Notes: generated by a model from the letters alone, not told the origin. Numbered from the stretch's first letter, positions 33,167 to 42,940 are shown. The stretch is 64,000 nt of DNA from Clostridiales bacterium (GCA_031271295.1 JAISVZ010000047.1:1-64000); one strand, 5' to 3'. Translations and numbers: made by a program.

Positions 33167-33700
33167 ATGAAGTGGCCGGCCGAGGCAATACTATTAATAA
33201 TTTTAGTCGGTTCGTTTATACAGCCATTAGCGGAACTTGGAAACGTTTTAAAAGAGCGGCTTATACTTAACTCCGCAATTTCAAACTCTTCCCGCGCCGC
33301 CTATAATAATGCGGTTAATATTTGGCATATGGGCGATTTGGACGCGCAGATAAACCCGGAGGAGTTTATGGAATGCTTTTCCGAAGCTTTTTGCGAATCT
33401 CTTAATTTATCGCAAAAATCAATGGATATAAGCGGTACAAGCGCGGTTTTTTCGTCAAATAACGGAAGGTTTAACGATATTTCGGTAAGCTTTGATTTGT
33501 TGCACACAACGTACGATGCGTTAAACGATGACGATTTGGGTGAAACAATCTATCACGACCGTTATGTTACGCTTATTACAGCGCAAATGGAAACTACGTA
33601 TTTATTCAGAACATATTGGCTTAAAATGGCGAACGGAGCCTCGAACGACGGGTATAAGTTAACCGCAAACAGGAAATTTATTATGCAAATAATTAATTAG
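33167..33700 (+). CDS. Second TadE/TadF-like pseudopilin candidate
   Basis: A 177-residue protein with an N-terminal hydrophobic helix (AEAILLIILVGSFIQPLAEL) and an extracellular domain containing repeated Asn/Ser-rich helices (NSAISNSSRAAYNNAVNI). The pattern of helix followed by ILNSAISNSSRAA resembles minor pilins and pseudopilins. AAGGGGAG precedes the ATG. It lies between the TadE-like gene and the YukD-like gene, at the junction between the Tad-like and type VII-like halves of the locus. Confidence 0.5.
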   Translation: MKWPAEAILLIILVGSFIQPLAELGNVLKERLILNSAISNSSRAAYNNAVNIWHMGDLDAQINPEEFMECFSEAFCESLNLSQKSMDISGTSAVFSSNNGRFNDISVSFDLLHTTYDALNDDDLGETIYHDRYVTLITAQMETTYLFRTYWLKMANGASNDGYKLTANRKFIMQIIN

Positions 33701-33712
33701 GGGGTTTTATGT

Positions 33713-33937
33713 GTGGATTTTATACTAATCACGTTAAAACACTCAAGGAATTCAATTGTAGATATGAAAATACCCGCGTTTATGGCGGTGGGCGAATTTA
33801 TTGAAATTATTTGCCGCCTGTATGATATTTTGGCTTCCACTCTTCAAGCGGAGCCACTGGGTATAGTGCTGGATAAAAGGCTTACGTTTGCGCAGCAGCA
33901 AGTTGAAAACGGCGCAATGCTTACCTTGTACAGTTAA
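33713..33937 (+). CDS. YukD/EsaB-like ubiquitin-fold protein
   Basis: A 74-residue protein with a beta-grasp pattern: DFILITLKHS, IVDMKIPAFMAVGEFIEII, GIVLDKRLTFAQQQVENGAM and LTLYS. This is the layout of YukD/EsaB, the small ubiquitin-like protein of Firmicutes type VII systems. The GTG at 33713 keeps the frame; the ATG at 33709 opens a different frame without homology. GGGGG lies just upstream. It marks the start of the type VII genes, directly after the pseudopilin genes. Confidence 0.8.
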   Translation: MDFILITLKHSRNSIVDMKIPAFMAVGEFIEIICRLYDILASTLQAEPLGIVLDKRLTFAQQQVENGAMLTLYS

Positions 33938-33964
33938 AACATAAAAGCGGGTTTGGGGTGTAAA

Positions 33965-34714
33965 ATGAACAGTAATATATTAAATGGCGGTTTGGTTATT
34001 AGGTTCAGGAGAAAAGACTTTTTTTCCGACTTTGAAAAGCTATGGTTTTTGAACGCGGACGACGAGAATATTTATTTCAGCGATGGCTCGCAGAATAATT
34101 ACCTGTGCCGGATTAACGAGAACGACCCGGAAGGTTCGGTTATTTTAAAAAAGCCATGCGGTAATTTAATACTAAGCGGAGACTGGCTGTATTATATAAA
34201 CGAGTTGGACTATAAGATATACCGCTGCTTAAGGTCAGGGCGCTCCGAATCCCGCATAATAAACGAACCTGCGGCGGAGTTTATAATTTACGGTAAAGAC
34301 GAAATTTTATACGCTCCGGTTTCGGGCGGGGTTAAGGGTTTTGGAGCGAATTTATCTGCTGATGTTAAGCCGGCAAGGTTATGTACCGCAGGGAAAAAAC
34401 TTTTTTTTGCGGATAAGGCGAATAATAATTACTTAACAAGTATTGATTTAAACTCCGCAAGCGGATACCGTGAAAACCGTATGACGGATATTGTTCCGGC
34501 CTATATTAACAGCAGTGGTAACAATATTTATTTTTCTAACGCTCAGGACAAAAACAATATATATAAAATGGATACCGAAAACGATAGCCTTATTAAAATA
34601 TGCGGCGAAAGCGCCGAATATTTGCATATTGTAGAAGATACGCTGTATTTTTGGAACGGCAATGTATGGAAACAGGTTTCCCTTGAAGGAGGGAACTCAA
34701 AAGAGGTAGGGTAA
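33965..34714 (+). CDS. DUF5050-like beta-propeller protein
   Basis: A 249-residue protein without signal peptide or membrane helix. Repeated blades of the form (E/N)NIYFSDG, DWLYYINELDYKIYRCL, KKLFFADK and NNIYFSNAQDKNNIYKMD are typical of DUF5050 propellers. The ATG at 33965 follows GGTTTGGGGTG. The stop overlaps the EssC start by one base, so it is translated with EssC and probably works with it. Function unknown; a scaffold or adaptor for EssC is a guess. Confidence 0.7.
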   Translation: MNSNILNGGLVIRFRRKDFFSDFEKLWFLNADDENIYFSDGSQNNYLCRINENDPEGSVILKKPCGNLILSGDWLYYINELDYKIYRCLRSGRSESRIINEPAAEFIIYGKDEILYAPVSGGVKGFGANLSADVKPARLCTAGKKLFFADKANNNYLTSIDLNSASGYRENRMTDIVPAYINSSGNNIYFSNAQDKNNIYKMDTENDSLIKICGESAEYLHIVEDTLYFWNGNVWKQVSLEGGNSKEVG

Positions 34715-37700
34715 TGGAATTTACAAGGCAGCCAAGAATATTACCGGAATATCAAATCGGAGAAATAGAAATTGAAAGCCCGCCCACAGTTTCGGAAAAA
34801 CCTGAAGTGTCGTGGTTTTCAATATTAATTGCTCCCATTATAACAGTTTCGGCTACGGTTTTTGTGTTTATGGCAAGTCAGTCCTCAGGTATGGGGTTTA
34901 TGTCCAACCCCATTTTTCTTGCAAGTTCTGTGGTTATTGCAATGGTATCTATAGTTGGCTCGCTTCTTAACTATAACCACCAAATGAGCAAATACAAAAA
35001 CCAAAAAACAGAACGCGAAAAAAAATATAGGCAGTACATAAAAGACCGCGACCGTGATTTGGCTATAGCATCAAAGCAGCAATCCGACGCGCTGAGAAAA
35101 CTTCATCCGGATACGGCAGGTTGCATTAACCTTATGCTTAACCAATCGCCGAGCCTTTGGGAACGAACGGCTTCCTATGAAGATTTTTTAATGCTTCGCG
35201 TGGGAATTGGCGCGGCAAAAACAGCGTTTCGCGTTGCCCAATCAAGCGCGAGGGATCCTGGCGTTATGAATACAGACCCTTTGGCTGGGGAACCTAAGGC
35301 TCTTGCGTTAAAATACGATACCGTTCAGGAAGTGCCCATATGCGTGGATTTTAAAGAAGCGCAGATTTGCGGAATTGCGGGTTCGAACGATAGGGTAGTG
35401 GATTTAATTAACAATATGCTTATACAGCTTGTTACCCACCACGGTTATGACGACATAAGGGTTGTTATTTTAACTCAGGAACAATCCGTGCGAAAATGGG
35501 GTTGGATGAGGTTCTTGCCCCACCTTTGGAACGATGAGTTTCAGGCGCGTTATTTTTTGTGCGGCAAAGATATGGCGGGAAATATGCTTTCGGATTTATG
35601 CGCGTTTTTTAAGGAGCGTGAGAAGAAAATTGAAAGCGGCGCGGGCATAAGCGGAGAAGCGCATTATATGTTCGTGGTTGATAATCCTTCCGTTTTGGAA
35701 GGGTCGCAAATAAAAAAGTATATTTACGAGCCAAATATAAAACTGGGGATTGCGGTTATTTTTACCGCCGAACAAATGTCATTTTTGCCCGCCGGGTGCG
35801 GAACCGTAATTACACTGAAGGAGAAAACGGCGGAAAAAACAGACCGCATTAATAAAACCAAAACAACCTTTTTGCCGGACTTATCCGTGTACGAGAAGAG
35901 CGATATTGCTGCAAGAAAAATTGCTCCGCTGCGAATACGCGCGGCGGTATCAAGCTATTCGCTACCAAAATCTATAACTCTTAGCCAAATGCTTAATAAT
36001 GCCGGTGCGCTTTCCGGGAAGGATTTAACTAAGGTTGATATACTTGAAAATTGGCAGAAAAACCGAACATACAACGGAATGAGCGTACCGATAGGCGCGG
36101 GTATTGGAGGAATTGGTTCCGGAACGTTTTACCTTGATTTGCACGAAACGGGGCACGGCCCTCACGGGTTGGTTGCGGGTACAACGGGTTCCGGCAAGAG
36201 CGAGCTTTTGCAGAGCATAATAATATCGCTTGCTATAAATTTTCACCCTCACGATGTAACATTTGTTCTTATTGATTACAAGGGCGGCGGAATGGCGGAC
36301 GTATTTAAAGGAATGCCGCATTTGGCCGGGGTTATAACAAATTTAAGCGGCAGGCAAACAATGCGCGCGCTTCTTTCAATAAAAGGCGAAATTTTGCGCC
36401 GCCAAACCGTTTTCGCTAAGTACGGAGTTAACAATATAGATAAATATCAGCGCCTTTATTACAGAAATGAAAACCCTGAAATGCTGCCTATATCGCATTT
36501 AATTTTGATTGCGGACGAATTTGCCGAATTAAAGCAAGATCAGCCGGAGTTTATGAAGGAGCTGGTTAGCGCGGCGCGTGTTGGGCGAAGCCTTGGTATT
36601 CACCTGATTTTAGCCACTCAAAAGCCGGACGGTGTTGTGGACGACCAAATTTGGAGTAATTCAAAATTTAAACTGTGCCTAAAAGTGCAAACCGAGAGCG
36701 ACAGTAACGGCGTTTTGAAAAAACCCGACGCGGCTTTTATTAAAGAACCGGGGAGGGCATATTTGCAGGTTGGAAACGATGAAATATATGAACTTTTTCA
36801 ATCGGCTTATTCCGGAGCGGATTATTTGCCGGAAGAAAAAAAGCAAAATGTTAGTAAAAATATTTATTTGCTTTCGTTAGACGGGAAACAAACTAAAGTT
36901 TACCCGGCTATGACGGCGGAAAAACCGGCGGATGAGCAAAAAAACCCAACACAATTGGAGGCAATGGTTGAACACATAAAAAACGTTTCAGAGGTGGAGC
37001 CTATGGAAGGCCCATGGACACCTCCGCTTGAAGAAAAAATGTATTTGAATGAAGTTGATTTATCCCAAAAACCGCAAGGTACTTTTCTTTCCGCATTGGC
37101 GGGTAAAGTGGACGACCCTCGCGGTCAGCGCAAATTTCCGCTCGAACTGGATTTTTTTAACGATGGAAATTTGCTTGTTTACGGAATGCCGGGCTCCGGC
37201 AAATCTTGCCTTTTAAGAACGATATGCCTATCGTTATCAATGCGTTATACTCCCGATGAAATTAATATATATATACTTGATATGAACGGAACAGGGTTTA
37301 AGATGTTTGAAAAACTTCCGCATTGCGGAGGTGTGCTTACCATTGACAATTCCGTGTCAATACGCCAGTTTTCGCGATATTTGTTAAATTCCATAAATCA
37401 GCGCAAAAAACTTTTTGAAACAAACGATGCCGAAAATTTTTCGGAATACAGAAAAAACAATATGCTACCGGCAATACTGGTAGTTATTGATAACTATTTG
37501 GGCTTGTCGGAATCGTACGATGATGTTGACGAACAGCTTTTAAATATGGTTCGCGAGGGTTCCAAATACGGTATTTATTTTGTAATTACCGCGTTAAGCG
37601 ATTACGGCATACGGTATAAAATGTCTATCAATTTCAAAATGGTAATTGCGTTTCAGCTTGTGGATAAGGCAAGTTATTACAACCTTGTTGGCAGAACGGA

Positions 37701-38628
37701 AGGGCTTGAACCGGAGGATTACCCTGGGCGCGCTCTTGTGCGGTTGGCTTCGCCGTTTGAAATGCATGCCTTTTTGCCGGAATTTAAGGAAGACACAGTA
37801 ATTAAGCAAACGAAGGATATTATTGAAGAAATTGCCTCCAAAGAAACACGCAGGGCAGTACCAATTCCTATTATGCCCGATAAGCTCTCTATTTCAAAGC
37901 TTAATTTATGCGGTGAGGATGGCGGGGAAGCGCAGGGCGAAGATAAAGCTTGCACAGAAATTGTTATTGGCCTTGCGGATTCGGATTTAAGCCCTGTGTC
38001 AATAGATTTTTCGGAATATGTGGCGTTTATGATAACCGGAGAACCGGGCTGCGGAAAATCCACACTTGCATGTGTTTGGCTTAATTTCGTTAAGAACGGT
38101 AAAATTTATTTTATGGATTCTAACGGGATGGGGCTAATGAAAATTGCTTCAAATGACAACACCGTGGATTTAAGTGAGGCGGATTTGGAGGAAATTATAG
38201 CTTCCGTTACGGAAATAATAGACAGCAGGAGGCAGGAGCTTAATGCTCTTAAGCGCTCCGGGGGCGATGTTAAAACGCTTATTGATTCGTGGGAGCAAAT
38301 TATTTTTGCCTTTGATAAATTTTCGGAATTCAGCGAAAATTTTGATTACGAAGATTTTAAGGATTTGCTTATAAGAATTATCAATAAAGAGCGCGGGCTA
38401 AAAATAATGATTTTGGCGCTTGATACGCTGGACGGTTTTTCCGGCGATTATGAAAATGTTACGAAATACTTAAAAAAGGAACAAGCGGGAGTTATGCTTG
38501 GCAGTTTAAAGGATCAAAACGTGTTTGACTGCCGACTTCCATACGGCACAATAGAAAATGAGTACGGTTTTGGAGACGGTTTTTTTGTGCGCAAAACAAA
38601 ATACATAGGTTTTAGAGCCGCGTATTAA
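34714..38628 (+). CDS. essC: EssC/YukB-type FtsK/SpoIIIE ATPase of the type VII system
   Basis: A 1304-residue type VII motor. Residues about 33-80 hold two membrane helices (WFSILIAPIITVSATVFVFM). Three FtsK-like ATPase domains follow, with P-loops GTTGSGKS (about residue 488), GMPGSGKS (824) and GEPGCGKS (1108). Domain 1 also has LIDYKGGGMADVF, LIADEFAELK and LILATQKP, so it should be active; domains 2 and 3 have weaker Walker B motifs (VVIDNYL, AFDKFS). EssC proteins of Bacillus and Staphylococcus are about 1480 residues, with two N-terminal FHA domains before the helices. These are absent here, and a separate FHA protein opens the locus. Substrates should include the WXG100 and effector proteins encoded downstream. 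EssA and EsaA homologues were not recognised. Confidence 0.94.
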   Translation: MEFTRQPRILPEYQIGEIEIESPPTVSEKPEVSWFSILIAPIITVSATVFVFMASQSSGMGFMSNPIFLASSVVIAMVSIVGSLLNYNHQMSKYKNQKTEREKKYRQYIKDRDRDLAIASKQQSDALRKLHPDTAGCINLMLNQSPSLWERTASYEDFLMLRVGIGAAKTAFRVAQSSARDPGVMNTDPLAGEPKALALKYDTVQEVPICVDFKEAQICGIAGSNDRVVDLINNMLIQLVTHHGYDDIRVVILTQEQSVRKWGWMRFLPHLWNDEFQARYFLCGKDMAGNMLSDLCAFFKEREKKIESGAGISGEAHYMFVVDNPSVLEGSQIKKYIYEPNIKLGIAVIFTAEQMSFLPAGCGTVITLKEKTAEKTDRINKTKTTFLPDLSVYEKSDIAARKIAPLRIRAAVSSYSLPKSITLSQMLNNAGALSGKDLTKVDILENWQKNRTYNGMSVPIGAGIGGIGSGTFYLDLHETGHGPHGLVAGTTGSGKSELLQSIIISLAINFHPHDVTFVLIDYKGGGMADVFKGMPHLAGVITNLSGRQTMRALLSIKGEILRRQTVFAKYGVNNIDKYQRLYYRNENPEMLPISHLILIADEFAELKQDQPEFMKELVSAARVGRSLGIHLILATQKPDGVVDDQIWSNSKFKLCLKVQTESDSNGVLKKPDAAFIKEPGRAYLQVGNDEIYELFQSAYSGADYLPEEKKQNVSKNIYLLSLDGKQTKVYPAMTAEKPADEQKNPTQLEAMVEHIKNVSEVEPMEGPWTPPLEEKMYLNEVDLSQKPQGTFLSALAGKVDDPRGQRKFPLELDFFNDGNLLVYGMPGSGKSCLLRTICLSLSMRYTPDEINIYILDMNGTGFKMFEKLPHCGGVLTIDNSVSIRQFSRYLLNSINQRKKLFETNDAENFSEYRKNNMLPAILVVIDNYLGLSESYDDVDEQLLNMVREGSKYGIYFVITALSDYGIRYKMSINFKMVIAFQLVDKASYYNLVGRTEGLEPEDYPGRALVRLASPFEMHAFLPEFKEDTVIKQTKDIIEEIASKETRRAVPIPIMPDKLSISKLNLCGEDGGEAQGEDKACTEIVIGLADSDLSPVSIDFSEYVAFMITGEPGCGKSTLACVWLNFVKNGKIYFMDSNGMGLMKIASNDNTVDLSEADLEEIIASVTEIIDSRRQELNALKRSGGDVKTLIDSWEQIIFAFDKFSEFSENFDYEDFKDLLIRIINKERGLKIMILALDTLDGFSGDYENVTKYLKKEQAGVMLGSLKDQNVFDCRLPYGTIENEYGFGDGFFVRKTKYIGFRAAY

Positions 38629-38653
38629 AAAATGCGCTTTTGAGGTGATGTTA

Positions 38654-39484
38654 ATGAATAAATCCGTTTTGTTTGTTATTGTAACGGTTGCGGCGGTTTG
38701 CTTAATTTTTTACGGCGTAAACTTCTTTGATAAAAACGATGATGAAAAAGAACCTGCTTCAAAGGGTTTGCATACTGATTATGTATTTTCCGATAATGAA
38801 AAACCGAAGGATAACCGGGCTGATATTATAAAAGCCAACGCGGAAGCCGAAGCCGAGCGCGAACGTGAAAGGGAAAAACAGCCGGATACGCCTGCCGAAA
38901 AAAGTGAACCCGTTAAAAAGGACAGCACTACAACTAAGCAAACAGAGCCGAAGGCTGAAAACGCGGCGCAAAATGAGGAAGCTGCCGAAACAGAAGAAAC
39001 GGATACCGGTATTTATAGTACGGCGCAGGAAAATCCGGATTTACCCGAAGTTTTGGATGAGGACAGGGTTGGAGACAATTTTGAAATGATTTTTGGCGAG
39101 GACGAAATAATTCCCCCTGTTCCGGTTCGCGAGTTTGAAGAAGATGAGTATATGTACAGCGGTTTTACTCTTCCCTTTGAAAGCAGTATAAGTACCGTTG
39201 ATTTTGCGGAAGATAGCCCTGTTGAGGCTATGTTTACAATATATTTGGAAAAAAACGACGCGAACGACCAAATAAATGAAACTGTTGATGTTTTGAAACA
39301 ACTGCACGGCAGCGAAACAATTTATGCCATTGAAAGGTTCATTGCGGGAAACAAGGATAGGAACAGTTTGGAGGAAAAAACGGAAACTATTTATAACGAA
39401 AGCAGAGATCAATATATTGAAGTTTCAAGGACAAAGAACGCAGCCATATTGATAAGAATTTATAAGCCTTCGGTTAAGCCGTGA
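38654..39484 (+). CDS. Single-pass membrane protein with acidic low-complexity stalk
   Basis: A 276-residue protein I do not recognise. An N-terminal helix (SVLFVIVTVAAVCLIFYGV) is followed by a Glu/Lys/Ala-rich disordered stalk (residues about 35-130, including EAEAEREREREKQ). A compact C-terminal domain of about 120 residues follows (STVDFAEDSPVEAMFTIYLE, VLKQLHGSETIYAIERFIAG). The start was set at the ATG at 38654, six bases after TGAGGTG. It lies between EssC and a large secreted protein, and by position and topology could be an envelope-spanning partner of EssC. Confidence 0.55.
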   Translation: MNKSVLFVIVTVAAVCLIFYGVNFFDKNDDEKEPASKGLHTDYVFSDNEKPKDNRADIIKANAEAEAEREREREKQPDTPAEKSEPVKKDSTTTKQTEPKAENAAQNEEAAETEETDTGIYSTAQENPDLPEVLDEDRVGDNFEMIFGEDEIIPPVPVREFEEDEYMYSGFTLPFESSISTVDFAEDSPVEAMFTIYLEKNDANDQINETVDVLKQLHGSETIYAIERFIAGNKDRNSLEEKTETIYNESRDQYIEVSRTKNAAILIRIYKPSVKP

Positions 39485-39499
39485 GTTGGAGTGAGTTTT

Positions 39500-42223
39500 T
39501 TGAAGAAAAAATTTGGAGTTTTAATTTTAACGGTGATTCTTGTTTTTGCGCCGTTAACGAATTCTAATAATTTAACACTTAAAAATAACGTTTACGCTTT
39601 GGACCTTACGGAAACCGAATATATTCAAGAAGCCAACGAGTTTATTGAAGTTTCTTTTGGTATCAGTAATTATTATCCGCCAACCAGTGCGAACGGATAC
39701 AATTTGCGTGTTGCGGAATCTGTAGAGTACGGCGGCGTTTATTTGGTTTACGGAACGCCGGAGGATGTGCCGGATAACGACATGAATGGGGGGCAATACC
39801 GCTATTGGGGGTATACCAATAAAGGGGAAAAGTTCCCTAACCCGGATTGTCCGCCGGATTCTACCGCGCCCAGCGGTTATAGAACAGATTGGCTTACGCC
39901 GTGGGATATAATAAGCGGAAGAGTTATACCTGCATATAGGTGGTACAGTGAGCCTTCACCGTTTGACGCCGAGTTTTCAAAAGGCGATTTGGTGGATTTG
40001 CACAGGGAACTTCAAGAAAGGGACGACATTAACTTAACCGATATATTTTATGTTATTGTACCGCCCACGCGTTACAGTTGGGGGCTTGTTGTTGCCTATC
40101 ATTTAGATAGTTCAAGAAGACAGTGGTACACCACATCGCTTGTAAAGCCGTACGATTTGCGTGATGAAAATATATTTATTACCGGCAGCGATATTCCAAC
40201 TTCCGGCACCGGCGGAAGCGCGGTTAATGTAACCGTTAATGTTTTATCAACCTTTTCAAGCGGGGATGGCGCTGTACCTTGCGAGCTTACCGTAAAAAAT
40301 ATAAATACCGGTGCCGTTGTGGTGCAGCAAAACTCTACCGTTAATTTTTCGTCCGAAAAAAATCAGGTGTTTACCTCATCCTTTACAATGCCGTCCGATG
40401 GAGCGGCGGAGGTAACGTTTGCGATAAATAAAAACGGAACAAGCCCTCCGGAGGGATATTTGGATGATAATACGGTAACGGAGAACGTTAGCCTTACGCA
40501 AACGCGAACCTTAAGGGGAGATTATACAATTGAGTACAATGTGCTTCGTAAGTATGTTAGCTTCGATTTGTACGAAGGGTTTAACGCTTCGAATGTACGC
40601 ACCGGCAATTTAATTTTGCGCAGAGGTGAATGGTATGAAAGTCCTACAGGAAGGCTTGTTATAACAAACGATAACCCGGCTTTTCACCATACCGTATGCG
40701 ATCCGGGTTGCGGCTGCCCATGCGGAACAACCGGCAATTGCACATGCTCAAGAAGTTGTTACAATTATTTTGCAGCGGACAGGAGGTATCCTATAAGCGA
40801 GGATTCCCCGGAACAGGATTCATACACCGTAAATACTGATAATAGTTTTGGAGATGAAACTTTGGATGTTAACCCTAAAATTTACGGCTCCTTTAGGAGA
40901 ACAGATTACGGCGATAAACCGACCGCAACAACCGCAGTATATAAGCCAAACGGAGAGTTAGCAAAATCCGGTGAAATTTCTGCTAAGTGGGTTCAGCAAT
41001 TTAATGCAGGGTATAGATGGTGGGTAAGAACAGATACAGGCGGGTTTTGGCGGTATGGCAGAGCGCGTTTAGATTTGGATAACATATCGCGTACAACCGA
41101 TGTTGTGTGCAAAGTTTATAACGGCGCAGCAAGGTTAACGGCACCTGTGTTTGAAAATGAAATTGAAAATAATGAGGACGACAGTAATACCAAAAATCTG
41201 TTGTGGGCAAGCACGCCGCTGGATGTTGATGTAATTAGAAATATGTATTACGAGAATAACAGCGGTAGGCTTTATAACATGACTCATGCTAACGGACAGT
41301 ATGTGCGTAAATTCATAGAGCAAAACCAAGCGGATTTAACATGGAATATTGAAAGCGGGAATTCCGTTTCAAATGAGCTAAGAGACGACAGAAACGCAGC
41401 CAAGGCGAGAAACTACAATGTTGACGCGGCGGAAAAGGCTGTTTTTGCATCTGATACAATACATGCCGCTAAGGAATATCCAATAAGGTCGGGCTATTTC
41501 TTTAACCCGGCGGGAACGTACACTTTTACGTTAAACACGCAAATTTATAAAAACACCAACGCGGAAACGCGGGAACATAAGGATTTGGTAAACGCGGTTA
41601 TTAACTCGTTCCGTTACGAATCCAATATGGTATATGTTAACCCGGATACAAAACAGGCCGTTGACATTAGCAATAACGCCTTAAGCGCTGCGGGCTCCGA
41701 TATTGCTGGAAGAACAGCTTATATAGGTTATGCGGGAAATGATTTGGTGCCGGTTACCGTTGAAACGGAATTTAACGTTGAGGATGTAGAAGAATTGGCA
41801 CACAGATACCCAACGCTGGATGAGGATACCGCATACAACTCGGCTGTGGGGGAAGATATTACGGATTTACGGTTTCAAGCGGTTTTAGAAGGTTACGCGG
41901 GTTCGGATACGGACGATTCAAGGAGCGGTTACAGATACACCGAATATGTAAAAGATGGCGAACACATGTATAAAATATCCGAATCTACAACGGTAACAAT
42001 TACCGTTAACCCCGATAACCAAAAGCTCTACACGCACGCGCAAATGAAAAACGCCGATTACAAGGTAAGAGCTTACATAGACAGCGTAAACTTAAACGCG
42101 CTTACGGCGGAACAGCTTAGAGGGCTTTCGGTATCTAACGGAACCGGAACGCTGCAAGGTATTAATGTTTTAGACGAAATAGATATTCAAGTTGTAGGTT
42201 CAGCATATGACGACAGGCGATGA
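39500..42223 (+). CDS. Large secreted protein with Cys-rich insert, unknown
   Basis: A 907-residue protein with a signal peptide (KKKFGVLILTVILVFAPLT) and no clear membrane anchor at the C-terminus. It is mostly beta-rich, with a region like a CARDB/Ig-type module (VNVTVNVLSTFSSGDGAVPC) and a striking Cys cluster near residues 399-418 (CDPGCGCPCGTTGNCTC), unusual in an otherwise Cys-poor protein. Many Tyr, Asn and Asp residues suggest an extracellular structural or adhesive role. The TTG at 39500, eight bases after GGAG, is preferred over the GTG at 39491. It directly precedes the WXG100 genes. It may be a surface-exposed or tip component, or a secreted substrate. I know of no named family for it. 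Confidence 0.55.
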   Translation: MKKKFGVLILTVILVFAPLTNSNNLTLKNNVYALDLTETEYIQEANEFIEVSFGISNYYPPTSANGYNLRVAESVEYGGVYLVYGTPEDVPDNDMNGGQYRYWGYTNKGEKFPNPDCPPDSTAPSGYRTDWLTPWDIISGRVIPAYRWYSEPSPFDAEFSKGDLVDLHRELQERDDINLTDIFYVIVPPTRYSWGLVVAYHLDSSRRQWYTTSLVKPYDLRDENIFITGSDIPTSGTGGSAVNVTVNVLSTFSSGDGAVPCELTVKNINTGAVVVQQNSTVNFSSEKNQVFTSSFTMPSDGAAEVTFAINKNGTSPPEGYLDDNTVTENVSLTQTRTLRGDYTIEYNVLRKYVSFDLYEGFNASNVRTGNLILRRGEWYESPTGRLVITNDNPAFHHTVCDPGCGCPCGTTGNCTCSRSCYNYFAADRRYPISEDSPEQDSYTVNTDNSFGDETLDVNPKIYGSFRRTDYGDKPTATTAVYKPNGELAKSGEISAKWVQQFNAGYRWWVRTDTGGFWRYGRARLDLDNISRTTDVVCKVYNGAARLTAPVFENEIENNEDDSNTKNLLWASTPLDVDVIRNMYYENNSGRLYNMTHANGQYVRKFIEQNQADLTWNIESGNSVSNELRDDRNAAKARNYNVDAAEKAVFASDTIHAAKEYPIRSGYFFNPAGTYTFTLNTQIYKNTNAETREHKDLVNAVINSFRYESNMVYVNPDTKQAVDISNNALSAAGSDIAGRTAYIGYAGNDLVPVTVETEFNVEDVEELAHRYPTLDEDTAYNSAVGEDITDLRFQAVLEGYAGSDTDDSRSGYRYTEYVKDGEHMYKISESTTVTITVNPDNQKLYTHAQMKNADYKVRAYIDSVNLNALTAEQLRGLSVSNGTGTLQGINVLDEIDIQVVGSAYDDRR

Positions 42224-42235
42224 AAGGAGAAAATT

Positions 42236-42517
42236 ATGGCGTCCTCAGCACAAGTAAGAAGTATGGCAAACAGAGTTCGTAATTCAAAGCAGTCAATTCA
42301 AAATGCAAGAGACAGGTTTCAATCCTGCGCAGATGCGGTTGCCTCGTGGTGGAAAGACGACGCGGCGGAACTGTTTTGCGCCGGAAAAAACACAACAATT
42401 TCGTATGCGGGCGAACTTACGAACAATATGAACATTTTGGAAGAAAGGCTTAGAATCCTTGCCGACCAGGTTAAGCGTGCGGAAGATGAAAAAAGAGCGG
42501 AGAGACTTAGAGTGTGA
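42236..42517 (+). CDS. WXG100-family protein 1
   Basis: A 93-residue helical hairpin protein with the central ASWWKDDAAELF motif in place of strict WxG. N- and C-terminal helices of about 40 residues flank it (RVRNSKQSIQNARDRF, NMNILEERLRILADQV). WXG100 proteins are secreted as dimers by type VII systems and often pair with larger effectors. It differs clearly from the two paralogues that follow, so it may be a dedicated partner of an effector N-terminus. AAAGGAG precedes the ATG. Confidence 0.85.
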   Translation: MASSAQVRSMANRVRNSKQSIQNARDRFQSCADAVASWWKDDAAELFCAGKNTTISYAGELTNNMNILEERLRILADQVKRAEDEKRAERLRV

Positions 42518-42609
42518 TTTTTGCATCAAGTTTGGCTTCATCAGGATTTCCTGATTATATATTAAGATGAAGCGTTCGCAGTAAAATAAAGATAAGGGGA
42601 GGTGAAGAA

Positions 42610-42903
42610 ATGGCAAGTATAGAGTTTGATTTTGCAAGAGCAAAGGAATTTCAGGGGAAATTGGATACGACTATGACATCTGTTATCGGAGAACTTACTA
42701 AAATGGAAACGAAGGTAGGCGGATGCCGTGAGTGGTGGAAGGGCGGCTCTGAAGAAGGCTTCATACAAAACTTCTCGAAAACTAAAAAGGTAATTGAGAA
42801 AAAGTTGAACGAGTGCGCAAAGGAATACAAGAAACTCGTTGATGAGGTTAAGAAGGTTAAGGAGCAGGAAGAAAGAGATATGCAGCAAGCGCTTAAGCAG
42901 TAA
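42610..42903 (+). CDS. WXG100-family protein 2
   Basis: A 97-residue WXG100 protein with EWWKGGSEEGFIQNF at the hairpin turn. Helices SVIGELTKMETKVGG and KKVIEKKLNECAKEYKKLVD flank it, and the tail is charged. It is close to the protein encoded at 42941, so the pair arose by tandem duplication. GGGGAGGTG precedes the ATG. Likely exported by the EssC-type ATPase of this locus. Confidence 0.92.
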   Translation: MASIEFDFARAKEFQGKLDTTMTSVIGELTKMETKVGGCREWWKGGSEEGFIQNFSKTKKVIEKKLNECAKEYKKLVDEVKKVKEQEERDMQQALKQ

Positions 42904-42940
42904 TGGGGTTTAAGTAAATTTTCGAAAGGGAGGTGTAAAA

